From: Panicum virgatum
Taxonomy: Eukaryota > Streptophyta > Magnoliopsida > Poales > Poaceae
DNA length: 64,000 bases
Assembly: GCF_016808335.1 (NCBI RefSeq)
Contig: NC_053145.1
Location: forward strand, 26,502,001 to 26,566,000
Reading direction: 5' to 3'
The notes under the pieces are model-generated. The model was not told where the DNA came from, searched no databases, and saw only the letters and a program-made list of their open reading frames with translations. The translations under genes were made by a program, and so were the position numbers. This document shows, in pieces, positions 23,619 to 34,468 of the stretch. The stretch's first letter is position 1. Every line of letters begins with the position of its first letter.

Positions 23619-24750
23619 TGTTGACACCGTTTTTTGACACTTGTCAAAGAAGGTGATTTTTGTGAAGAGAAGGTGGTCGGTTTGGAAGAAACCAAAAGAT
23701 GCACAGTGTTGGAATCGGCCGATGGAGTCCGTCCGATGGACCAGAGGAATATGTTGTGAAGATGTTGATTTGTCCATTCTGGTGTTCGGCCGATGGATAG
23801 TTGCCGATGAAGTCAAGGAAGGAGGAGAGGATCCGGACTCTACGAGAATCTTGATGATTTGGTTGTAATATTTAAAGTAGTTTATCTTTAGGTAGTCTTT
23901 TCTTTTATGTCAAGTAATATTCGCCGTAATCGGCTAGGACTTGATAGCGCTAGGCTATAAATATGAGTTGTAAGGGATCGGAAAAACTTGATACACATCC
24001 AATACAACAGACTTTACAATTCCTTTGCACTTTTTCGGCGACTTCGCCTTTTCTTTTCTTTTTTTGATGAGTTCTTTCAAGCTAATCAAGGACACCTCAC
24101 ATTCGAGCGACTTGATTTGCTGGTGAGTTTTCATTTTACTGAGTATATTTGAGCTTTAGCTACCGGGCTCATCGCTGTAGCTTCGTTCAAATCTATTCAA
24201 AAGTTATCGAGTTTATCTAGGCTTTGACTTCTGGGCACATCGTTGTCGTCTCCTTTAGATGTATTCACCAATTATCGATATCGGCTAGATTTGTAGGTTT
24301 TCCTATGCTTTTTGGCCATTATCACATCTAAAAACATACTAGATCGGCTTTAGGTTTTGGAGTAACACTTTTGTTATCTCAAGAGCCGGTTTAGATCTGT
24401 TTTTTAGCTCACATTATCTGAGTTACACATTCGTAGCTTAGATCTTGTCATACATACGCAATCGGCTATTCAAAACCGGTTTTGTCGTTTAGTGCATCGG
24501 CTGATCCTGCCGATGAGCTCTTTTACTATGCGCTTGCATTTAATTTCTTTTTGTCGTCTATAGTATCGGCAAAGCTTGCCGATATGCCCATCTGAGAGAT
24601 ATTCGGAATCCCAGCCGTTACGCTCTCGAATTTGACTTTGTTTTCTCCCTTGTCAATTTCAGGTCAAATTGACTGGCACGCTTGGTTGACTTTCCGTGAC
24701 TCGGCGAATACTTGCCCTCGGATTACACTGTGTTGATTTTTGCGTCAACA
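23619..24750 (+). repeat. 3' LTR of element 3, 1132 bp
   Basis: It runs TGTTGACACCG ... GCGTCAACA. A TATA box (GGCTATAAATATG) lies near 23953, and the sequence from 24103 onward matches the 5' LTR. It is related to the LTR at 25783-26807, which has the same start, TATA segment and end. Confidence 0.85.
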
Positions 24751-25106
24751 CTCATCGATGTACCTTACCTCTCTTGTAAACTACCCGAATAGGCGTAGAA
24801 CTAGCTGCAGTACAAAGGAAACTACCCGATCGTGCTGTAGTAGGACTCTAATTGTACTTGGCTAGGACTTTCCATGTAACCCTGTCCCCTCGGATATATA
24901 AGGGCGGGCAGGGACCCCTCGAAAGACATCAACACCTAAGGCAATACAAACCACCACACAAGACGTAGGGTATTACGCAACTCGCGGCCCGAACCTGTCT
25001 AAATCTTTGAGTTCCTTGCACCATCGAGTTCCAGAGACGTCAATCCCTACCTACAAACCCTACTGCTAAGGGTATCCCTGAGCAGGCTTGGCGGTAAACA
25101 CCGACA
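24751..25106 (+). repeat. LTR fragment, TGTCAGACC family (copy B)
   Basis: It matches bases 34113-34468 of copy C, including the TATATAAGGGCGG promoter block and the end GTAAACACCGACA. The first about 60 bases of the LTR are missing because element 3 abuts there. Its right end joins the antisense gene remnant of the next element, so this LTR-type element inserted into that gene. Confidence 0.75.
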
Positions 25107-25394
25107 GCGTTGGTGAGCTGGCCGCGGACGACAACTTGGTCCATCTGTGGCCGGTCGAGGTCACGGCGGGCCTCGGTGAGTTGGCGGAGGAGGTCGCGGA
25201 TGTAGTCTTAAGTACCTTCATCCAGGACCTGGAAGTTGGCGGGGAGCTCCATGGCGGCATTTCTGCAAACATGTGGTCAAATGGAGATCTAAAATGCGGC
25301 AACGATAGGAAGGGCAAATGTCTTACTCGAGGCGGGGACGAAGCGGCAGAGGAGCACCAGAAGAACCCTCGCTGGTGCGCTTGTTGCTAGCCGT
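25107..25394 (-). pseudogene. Antisense gene of the related element, broken
   Basis: Exon 1 equivalent: ASNKRTSEGSSGAPLPLRPRLE followed by a GTAAG donor, starting at 25394 with ACG where the relative has ATG. After an intron ending TTTGCAG at about 25266, exon 2 equivalent: ELPANFQVLDEGT, a TAA stop, then DYIRDLLRQLTEARRDLDR, parallel to KEYIRQRLREKDEARQN of element 3. It is cut at 25107 by LTR copy B. A TATA box (TATAAAT, 25498-25504 minus) is preserved upstream. The lost start codon and internal stop make it a pseudogene. Confidence 0.6.
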
Positions 25395-25782
25395 TTGCTC
25401 GGAGGAGAGAGAAGAGGCTAGGGTTTTTTGGGGGCTTGAGGAGGAAGAAAGCAAAGAAAGCTCTGGCCGATGAGGAGACTACAGTGCCGATGGGGTGATT
25501 TATAGCCCAAAGTTGAGGAGATGAATCGGTTGCGTGCACTAGCATGGCCTTTACTCCTAGCTTTAATCGAGGGACATATGGGTAAAAGGACGGAAGGTGA
25601 ATCGGCAGATTCCCATTATGCGGACGAGAAGATGAAGGGTTGAGGGCAAAGAAGAGATTTTCACTCGCCACCCACACGGGAAGCGAGGCGGCAGTAAGTG
25701 AAGGGACCGTTCGGCAGCGTAATCATGACAGGGCTTAATTTCAAAGTAAAAAGGACATTTTTACTCCAAAATTGGGGGCATG

Positions 25783-26807
25783 TGTTGACACCAGATTTTG
25801 GCACGTGTCAAGGAAGAGTGTTGCAAAGGAGAAAAGGTTCTGTGCTGTACGATCGGTGGATTTGGAGGGATGATCGTGTGCCACGGTCAAAGATCTTGCT
25901 GACCGAAGAGGAGGAAGTCGACCAGATATTTTGGCTTTGGTTTGGCAAGAGTTATCTTATTTTCAGAAGTAGTTTTTATTCTCTAGAATAGAATCATGCT
26001 TTGCCGTAAGCGGCTAGGATTGTGTTAGCATGGGGTATAAATATGAACCCCCCCAGCCATTGTAAAAGATTGATACACATCCAACAAACAAACTTTACTA
26101 TTTGCAATTTACTTTCTTGTCGGCGGCTTCGCCATCTTTTTTCTTTCTGCGAGCTCTTTCAAGCTGATCAAGGACGTCTCACATTCGAGCGATTTGGTTT
26201 GCTGGTAAGTTTTCATTTACTGAGTAAATCTGAGCTTTAGCTTCCGGGCGCATCGCTATCGCTTCGTTCAGATCTATTCAAAATTTACCGAATTTATCTA
26301 AGCTTTGATCTCTGGGCGCATTGTTGTTTTCTCGTTTAGATTAATTCACAAACTAACCGGCTTAGTGATCTATTTAATTGGCTATAAGCTCCTTGTTTAT
26401 TACGATAAACCTTGTAAAGCCGATTAGATTGAATCATAAGCTTAGTTTTGTCCAGATCCATACATTAGTGGGTTTGTACATTGTTGCTCGGCACGTGTCG
26501 GCTTTAGATCTAGCCGTCTAGTTGCTTATCGGCATTGGCAGCTCATTGCCGATCTGTAGTAGATCGCTTTTATTACACGCTCATCACACCTGATCTTTTG
26601 TCGTCTTCTATATCGGCAGGGCCTTGCCGATACCCTGTGTAAGAGTGATTCGGAAATCCAGCTGATACACTCTTGAATTTGATTGTTTGTTGTTTTATTG
26701 TCAATTTACAAGTCAAATTGACTGGCACGCCTTGGTTCAAATCAAGTGCAGTCCGGGCTTGGCTTACGTGGCTCCAGGGCTTGGTATGTGATCATCTCGT
26801 GTCAACA
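25783..26807 (+). repeat. 3' LTR, 1025 bp, relative of the element 3 LTR
   Basis: It starts TGTTGACACCAG after ATTGGGGGCATG and ends CGTGTCAACA. A TATA box (GGTATAAATATG) lies near 26035. Two ATCGGC...GCCGAT dyads sit near 26530 and 26612. The bases after it are CCTGA. Confidence 0.75.
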
Positions 26808-27429
26808 CCTGAGGATGTGGCCGCGTGGCCACCGCCTTTGCAAGGATGCTCTGGATCTCCTCCTAGGATCGATAGTAGTTGCGTAGCTTCAACAGTGACA
26901 GTTAGGGGCCAGCCGGCCTCTCCTTGGCCGGCCAACCTGGCTCTAGCTCGTCTCAGGCTCCTGTTGCACCGACTTGTTGTTCTCTAGGCCCAATTTGTGT
27001 CACAGGTTGAGTTGGGCTTTGGCTCTTCGGTTTGTCACTAGATTTGACCTCAACTCAACTTGGTTCAAGCCCTTCGGCCTTAGCTTGTGAATTTTGCAGA
27101 ACCCATCTAGATATGACTTGTCCTTGGGCTCAAGTGACTCTCCACAAAGTCTCATAGCTAAGTGTGGCAGGGGCAGGCCGGCCGGCCTGGGGTTCACCCC
27201 TTTTTGGCCCAATTTTGCACATGTTGGTCTTGGGTTCAAGTAATCACCAAAACTTGTGGAACTTGTTAATGTTAGTAAAAATTATAGTAATATGGTTCCA
27301 AAAGCATGAAATCCGAAGGAATGTTGGTGGTAAAAATCATCGAAATTGACCGCCAACATTCATGAAACCAGTCTTTGCTCTTTTCTCTACCTTATTGCTC
27401 GGGGCGAGCAAAGTCTGGCTGTGGGGGTG
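26808..27429 (+). other. 3' interior remnant of a Tat/Athila-like element
   Basis: About 620 bp without a gene, containing GGCCGGCC words and ending with GGGGCGAGCAAAGTCTGGCTGTGGGGGTG, which has the form of a Tat/Athila polypurine end before an LTR. The upstream internal region is missing. Confidence 0.55.
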
Positions 27430-28942
27430 TGTTGGCGGTCAATAATGATGGTTTTCACCACCAACCCTCCGCCTTATTTCATGAAATGTAGGCCCTAACC
27501 ATGCCATAACTATTATTACTAATGAGTTGGCAGTCTTGATGTTTATTTGACCTCAGGGACAACATATCCAAATTCGACCCAAAACAGACACTGTTTGGAC
27601 TGGAAGGCCTGAATCCGGCCGACCGGCATACTTTCGGTGGAATCTTGACACGAGACTTTACCAAAGTCACATAGAGGGAGAATCCAAGCCATCCCAATGG
27701 GCTAAATCAAGAAATGCACAACTTGGACCCGGAAGGCTTGGACCCATATCTAAAAGAGATGCCAACCTGGGGCATGGTCAAGTATGCAATATACACCCTA
27801 TCCAGGATTGATCCATGGCTAGAGAGGAGCGTGTCGGTGCAACGGAGGACCGAGAGGCCACCAGAGGCAAGCCGCCTGGCCCCAAGGAGGCCGCCCAGCC
27901 CAAGACAAAGTCGATTGATCAAACCACCTGAAGAACCGACGCCTGGAGGAAATCAGGACCGTCCCACGGAAAGGCAGTGCCACGTGGAGGCAGAGCCAGG
28001 CCGGCCGGCCTAGGCCAGGCCGCCCAGCCCCACTCCACAGCCTCTGGTGTCCAGCCTTTGCGTGAAGATCAAGCACCACTCCTCTGCTGCGTACAACTGG
28101 CGCTACCTGAAATAACCGTCAAGAACCGACCTTGGCACACTATAAATAGGACCCCTCACCTAACATGTAACACACACCTTGGGAGCTTGAGTACCTCACA
28201 ATTTAGTTTCATCCTTAGTAGAATAGGGAGAGTGTGAGGTGAGAGCTTTGGCGGAAGCCGGGGCTAAAAGGGGCGGAGTCGAGTTCCCTCGACCTTACCC
28301 CATCTTGTACCCACCTCGGGGGGAATCTGATAATCGAGTAAGTTTTCCTCGCTTATCATTGGTTCCTCGCTAGTTTACTTTTTACTTAAGTTACTTGCTT
28401 AGTTACTCTCTTTGATCTGTGGGATCCCTTTTCTGCGTGGGCAGCAAGTTCTGTCCATTTGGGGTTTCTTCTTGCCTTAGCGCGAGGCGGAAGTCAGTGA
28501 CTCGATAGTTTAGGCGTGGTGCTTAGGCTTGGTAGTTACCTCGGGTTGTGTTCCACCCCACGATACCGCAGTGGTAGGCGGCAAGTGGTGACAGCCATGT
28601 CCGTCCCTAGTAGTCCACCATGTTCGGGTGTTTTCATAGCAGTCGGGTTGCCGAAAGTATGTTGGGCCCCTTCTCATCCCTTTCTGAGCCCTTCTCTTAG
28701 GCCGCCGAAACAGATCAAGTCTGTAGCTTCTCAAGTTATCTTAGTAATTAGGATTCTATCTGGAGATAAGCCATCTACCCTCGTAACTCTGCTCCTTAGC
28801 GGGTCTGGCTGAATTGCTCCAGACCACTAGTCGACGCTTATCGTTCCTTGGATTCGATATCCCAGGCTTACTCACCTGGTGAAAGCTACAATCGGTCTCT
28901 GTGCGCTTGCGGAGTAATTCGTTAGGCTAAGGAGTGCCAACA
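27430..28942 (+). repeat. LTR, about 1.5 kb, Tat/Athila-like
   Basis: It starts TGTTGGCGGTC after the purine tract and ends GAGTGCCAACA. A TATA box (CTATAAATAG) lies near 28140. The 3' end has the CTGTGCGCTTGCGGAGTAATTCG block shared with the LTRs at 11936-12480 and 12481-12803. The open frames in it (for example 27714-28013) follow from GC-rich GGCCGGCC-type sequence and are not genes. Confidence 0.65.
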
Positions 28943-29465
28943 TTGCTTGAGACACCAAATGTGTTCTGTTGTCCCTTGGTACCCTGAGTAGTTGTCGAGA
29001 GTCTCCTGTTCACCTATGTATCGAAAAAGAACATCCAAAGCTCCTAACTCTCCAAGTACTCGATAAGAGTTTTCCCTGTTGGACAATAAAGTCCATAAGA
29101 GCATCACTCTAACAAAGTATTTATTTTTCAAAAAGAAATTTGTATTAAGCTACAGCTTAAAATACCCTCTTAGTGCTTTCCCACTTGATTAATCCTGCAG
29201 AATTCAATCCTAACCGGTCAGCACTAGAGTTCTGACTAGAACCATATAACTCGATCCTATTCGAGAATACTCTGCCTCCTAAGGCACCTATGGATACAAA
29301 TCTTTGTATCCACTACCACAATCGAGCAGGCGTGATGCCTTTCGAAGTATCAATTACTCGACAAAAAGGATTGAATAATCCTACAAGTACTCGACATTAC
29401 AAAAATAATAAACATTTGTTCAAAGTACTTGTGGCCCACACGCCAAACAATTTTTACAAAGCAGT

Positions 29466-32374
29466 TTAGGGAGACCAAGACTTATTCAAAGTCTCCACTA
29501 TCTGGTCTGCTACGGCGGAAGTCTCTTGCAGATACTGGTCGAATTGCTCATCAGTACAGTCAGCCTTCGCACCCTTCCCAAGTGGATCAAGGGGAGTACG
29601 TGGCCAATAGGACCTCACCAACCCGAGTACATGTCCCACGTACTGTCGGGTGGTCATGGAGACGTACCTTTCGAAGCTCTCGGGTACTTTTCGAAGCCTC
29701 CCCGCCAGCGTAAGGGGTTCATCTTCATTCCCCCTGGGATCTTAATAAGGCCTGCCACATCATGAGCAGCACCCCTCAGCTCTACGAGCTCCTGCTGCAT
29801 CAAGTCCCGAGACTCTGACAGGTCTTTGAGTTGCTTAAAAGTTGTCACCGCCTCCTAGTCAGAGTCCTCCTTGATCTTCTTGAGCTTCTCAATTTCATCT
29901 GCATTTCGATACATAGGAATCTTTAGATCCAGTACCAAGCTTTCCTCAATCTTTAAAGATTTTGTTCAAGCTGTGTACTCGATTAAAAGAAAAGCTTATA
30001 AATACCAGGCAGAACAATCTAGTCGACTACATCATATATGCTAAAGACTAACCTTTCTTGGCCTTGGAGAGTTTCTTGATTTTCTCCTGAATGGCAGCCT
30101 TCTCGGACGAGAGCGTTTTTACCTGCTCTCTCAGAGCATTTAGCTCTAAACCATCCGGGGCCTGACTACCCTCTTGTCTTAACACCTCCTGCCAAAAAAT
30201 AACAACAAAAGGGCCAATTTACACTACTCGATCAAAGAAAATAAGTACTCGATATATTCGACTACTTACCCCCCAGCAGCTTGAATGCAAGCTTTAGCTT
30301 CTCTTGCGGCACGATACTTGCCGATGAGACCTGGGAAGCACTCGCCCGCACCTCAGAGATTGACTTTTCTGGCACATCTTCGATCATCCCCACAGTATTC
30401 CCTGGATTTTGGGAATCTAGAGAAAAAATGGGTTACTTAACCAAACTAAGAGCAAAGAAAAGTACTTTTTCAGTACAAGGCATTATAAGTTTACCTGTTG
30501 GAGTTTCTTCAGGCAGCTTCTCGCCGCCTTCCTCCTCAGGAAGCTTCTTGTCACCCCTTTCTTCTGGAAGCTTGTCGCTTCCACTGCCCTCTGGGAGCCT
30601 TTCATCGCTCCTCTCAGCATCTGGTAGTGAAGAATTCTGAAGCATGGCATCTGCCATGTCCTCTGCTTCGCGAGCACTCATCTCCGGAGTACTCGGAGGC
30701 TTCTCCACTACCGACTTGGGGGCTAAGTCATCTTCAGTCTCCCCTCTGGCCTCCAGGAGTGCGTCACTAAAAAGACGAATCAGGTGCTCGATACAAAGAC
30801 AAACCCTACAAATACAAGTTTCAAGGAACTTACGTAGGAGCCCTTGTCAGGGCAAGCTTCCTCGTGCCAAATTTTCGGGTAGGCCTCACAATAACGGCCT
30901 GGTTACTCGTACCTCCAGCATTATTTACATTGGAACTACTCGCTGGTCGAGTAGTCCTAGTCCCCTTTGACAGGTCCGCTGTGGCGGAAGGGACGGTTCG
31001 TCCCACCACAGCATCATCCCCAGATGCTGAAGTCCGTGGTATTTTAGCCGCTGGACTTGAAAAAGCAAAAACTCATTTGAGAAACAAGCAACTCAAAGAC
31101 AAAAGTATTCGATCAACTAGCTACTTACCTATTGCTAGTAGTCTGCAAGGAGCTGCTACGCTTCCTCACCATTGACCGCGTACCGTTCGGATGCCCGGTC
31201 TGGGTTTCTGCACTTGGAGTAGGGCTGTGCTCAATGTCACTCTTAACCTCAGGCGCCTCTTAATCTGCACAACCAAGGTCAGACGTTAGTACTGAATATA
31301 TAAGATTTCATATGAACATTCTAGGACTTGGTTGACAGAATAAGAGCACATGGAGAAAGAAAAAGAACTATTAAATTCCTGGCAGTGGAGGACTACTCTT
31401 AAAACGATGCACGTCCTCCTACAGAAAGCAAAATTCTATAAGAATTACACTAAGGTAAAGTACTTGATAACTACAAATCGACTACTCTTATTTGTACCTG
31501 ATTCGGAGGATTCACAGCAGAAAAAGTTTCAGGAACAACAGGAACTTTCTTTACATCCCTTAGTAGTCACTGGACGCGACTAATTACTTCCTCATCCGAG
31601 ATCTCTTCCTCCGAGTATCTTGATGAGTCAGTTGTTCCCTGATACTAGAAACCAAGTGTTTTCCGAGCCTATAGCGGATGGATTCTCCTTTTCATCTAGT
31701 CGAACATTCTTTTGCCTAAGATCGGCAATCCGTGCGAGTAGCTCGGACACTTGACTATTGTCGACTGGTTTCTTATTCCACTCTATCCATTGTATCGGAG
31801 GGCCTAGAGTAATCGCTGGGACGCTCTCCCACTGGTTTTCTACATAGAACCACATGGGTTTCCAGTCGATTACCTTATTACTAAGCTTATAGGGGATATA
31901 AACTTTATCCTTCCCCTATCTAAGCTGAAGACCCACACCTCCTACTACATCTAAAATGTAGGAATCTGGCTGCGGTTTAAGATGGAATAGAAACCGGAAG
32001 AGTTCAAAATGGGCCTCGATGCCCAGAAAAGCTTCGTACAAATACACAAAGATAGAAATATGAACAAAGAAATTGGGTGTCAAATGGTGAAGCTGGATCC
32101 TGTAGTAGCGCAGGAGCCCAGAGAAGAAAAATGAACAAGGGAACCCCAATCCCCATTCCAAATAAGGAGCAAAAGTGACGATTTCGCCCGTATTTTCATA
32201 CGGACGATCCTCACCCAAGGCAGGACGCTATTGGATAACGGATTTCTCCGGCAAAAGACCAACAGAAACTAAAGTTTCTACGTTAGATTCAGCGCACTTA
32301 CTTGTGACCCATCCTTCTTCGCGGGTTGGTTCTGCAACTACACCCTTGCCCTTGCTCGACTTCTTCGGGGCCAT
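29466..32374 (-). pseudogene. Antisense multi-exon gene, 'putative gypsy type transposon' family (broken)
   Basis: Minus strand, ATG at 32374 (MAPKKSSKGKGVVAEP). The first exon region, about 32374-31500, carries the family signature PYENTGEIV, GLGFPCSFFFSGLLRYY, LTPNFFVHISIFVYLYEAFLGI and GGVGLQLR, which I recognise as the PF04195-type domain. Two in-frame TAG codons (near 32229 and 31915) and a frameshift near 31640 break it. Downstream exons can be read between GT-AG borders at about 31262-31127, 31058-30835, 30768-30495, 30415-30275, 30189-30051 and the last ending at 29466. They encode acidic, repeat-like (KLPEE) and coiled-coil segments. Despite the family name there is no DDE transposase; it is a passenger gene of Tat elements. 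Exon borders are by eye. Confidence 0.65.
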
Positions 32375-32538
32375 CTAGAAATCAACAGAGCGCTTCATGC
32401 GCATACACTGACTAAAACCCTAAGTGAATTTGGGAAGCAAGGGAGAGCAAGGAGGTTTAGATCTCAGATGGCAAGAACAGATCTAAAATAGTAAAAGGAG
32501 AATGGCGGCCGGTGGGGTAAAAACCTAGTTACCGTTCT

Positions 32539-32546
32539 ATTTTATA
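32539..32546 (-). promoter_or_regulatory. TATA box of the antisense gene
   Basis: The minus strand reads CTATTATAAAATAG about 165 bp before the ATG at 32374. A TTAGGGTTT telo-box-like word lies between them. The position fits an independent promoter inside the element. Confidence 0.4.
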
Positions 32547-34052
32547 ATAGCGGTGGCAACACGGTAAATACCTAGAAGGCTAAGAGTCAGTTACCAATTG
32601 CGGAAAAAATAGGATTTTCTGAGACATTTCTTTTTTTTAAGATTACATTCTGGAAAAAGAAAACACTCACATCCCTGGACAACTACTCGACTCATCTTTC
32701 CTCAATTGGGATTATATTCCATGATAAAGAAAAAGTACTCGACATAGTACAACTACTCGATATTACAACTCGAGTACTTCTTCTTGACAAGCTTTACAAT
32801 GACTCGGACCTGCGTACACACTGCCTGGATCTCCGGGAACTTCTAGTCGAGGCCTGCTGTAGCTAGATCAGCCCGAGGCCATGAACAAGTACAAACTTGT
32901 TATTCCCATCAAGGGAATAATGATACTCGTATTCTAGGAGAAAAGTTTCAAGAGTTTGGAGGCATATTATAGTAATCGCCTCGCCAAATCTCTTGTAGCA
33001 TCTTGCAGAGAAAATTCTCCTTCTCCCTGAATACGTTGTGACAAGATTAAGTCTCCTTACTAGAGATGTCAGTTCTTGGGCACCCAGAAACAGGCAACCC
33101 CAAGGATGTGACACAACAAGACTCAACCCATCAATAGAGAACCCGCCTCATTGGAATATGCAAGGACATGATGTCCAAAATGGATCCGATGAGAGCATTG
33201 GGGTTGCAAGATGAGGTAACAGGGACTTCTCTTGTCACTCGCAAGTTCTCTTCTAGCATCTTATGTTGAAAAGGACTACGCAAACTTCAGGAGGGCGAGA
33301 GCAAGAACACCAAACACAAGCCATAGCTTTAGAATATTGGTGCTTCTAACAAAGGCCTCTTTCCCACCTTTTATAGCCGCAAGGGACCTTACTGGAGGAC
33401 AACCCGCGACTCTACAGTGGCAGAATTCACGTGTAATAATGCAGATTCTCCATACAATACAGTCCCATGTGAGCATACAGTAAAAGGATATACATCTCGG
33501 GTTTTATTTCTGAAGATATTTCAGGTGCAATCAGTGTGGCGTATCCAATCGAATCATTTTTCTGGGATTTTTTACCCGAAAAAGAGGTCTTTTCGGATAC
33601 TGGATCTGATTAAACCTGCAGATATTCTGAAGAATACAATCTGATGCCACGTCTTAGATCCTTAATTCCAAATCTTTGCTCGGGGGCTACCCGCAGAATA
33701 AGGGATTTTGATTTAAGGCTCGGGAGCTGCGGGGGCATCAGAGATTTATTTTTCAAATTTTTTGGAAAATAATGAAGGAAAAAGACTGAAGTAACCCTCA
33801 ACCTGATTCTGCGATTCAACCTAAGGCTCGGGGGCAACTCCATATGGAGCGCGAGTACTTCGCGCACCTTATATGATCAAGATTTCGGGGCTTGAGCACC
33901 TCATAGCCTCGAAGCAATCGGAAGTACATGGAGGACTACTCGACGTATCTGGAGGAAGGCCCAGGAGGAAGTTCTGACTACTTGAAGTACTCGAAGACGC
34001 CCAGCCAAGTACTCGACGCCTGCAGGACTCGGCTACGAAGAGCTTGGGAGCT

Positions 34053-34468
34053 TGTCAGACCCGGGGCAGCGGGATTGCTTATAGGCATAGAATGTTCTAG
34101 AGTAAGGAATAGCTCATGGATGTACCTTACCTCTCTTGTAACTACCCGAATAGGCGTAGAACTAGCTGCAGTACAAAAGAAACTACCCGATTGTATTGTA
34201 GTAGGACTCCAACTGTACTCGGCTAGGACTTTCCATATAACCATGTCCCCCCGGATATATAAGGGCGGATAGGGACCCCCTCGAAACACATCAACACCTA
34301 AGGCAATACAAACAACTACACAGGACATAGGGTATTACACAACTCGCGGCCCGAACCTGTCTAAATCTTTGTGTTCCTTGTACTATCAAGTTCCAGAGCA
34401 GTCAATCCCTACCTACAAACCTTACTACTAAGGGTATCCCTGAGCAGGATTGGCGGTAAACACCGACA
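34053..34468 (+). repeat. LTR, 416 bp, TGTCAGACC family (copy C, complete)
   Basis: It runs TGTCAGACCCGGGGC ... GTAAACACCGACA. A TATATAAGGGCGG promoter block lies near 34254. It is the 3' LTR of the element at 28943-34468. Its right flank is the antisense gene of an older element, so it inserted there. Confidence 0.8.

Larger units (their letters stand above)
15470..24750 (+). mobile_element. Element 3: Tat-type Ty3/gypsy retrotransposon, dead gag-pol
   Basis: The order is a 5'-truncated 5' LTR (15470-16113), primer site, gag, RT, RNase H, integrase, an antisense spliced gene, polypurine tract and full 3' LTR (23619-24750). Domain order RT-RNaseH-integrase with an extra antisense gene after integrase is typical of the Tat lineage. 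The sense coding region has many stop codons, several frameshifts, a missing protease and a mutated RT active site. The hexamer GCCGAT/ATCGGC recurs across the whole element. The bases after the 3' LTR are CTCAT, and the element appears to sit inside an LTR of the TGTCAGACC family. Confidence 0.85.
25107..26807 (+). mobile_element. 3' end of a Tat element related to element 3
   Basis: It contains a broken antisense gene, a polypurine tract (ATTGGGGGCATG) and a complete LTR (25783-26807). Layout and sequence parallel the 3' end of element 3 at moderate identity, so it is a second family member. Everything upstream of the antisense exon is missing or lies beyond the inserted LTR copy B. Confidence 0.75.
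28943..34468 (+). mobile_element. 3' half of a Tat-type element with antisense gene and LTR copy C
   Basis: The order is non-coding sequence, a multi-exon antisense gene (32374 down to 29466), a long tail with GGGGGC tracts (33670-33840) and a 3' LTR (34053-34468). No gag, RT or integrase is present in the left part, so the 5' half is gone. The ACTCGA/TCGAGT word recurs roughly twenty times and also marks the integrase fragment at 14371-15469. Confidence 0.7.

Noticed and set aside
29466..32374. Reading the PF04195-type gene as a DNA transposase
   Set aside because: There is no DDE catalytic set and no terminal inverted repeats; the gene lies antisense inside LTR retrotransposons, so the family name is misleading.
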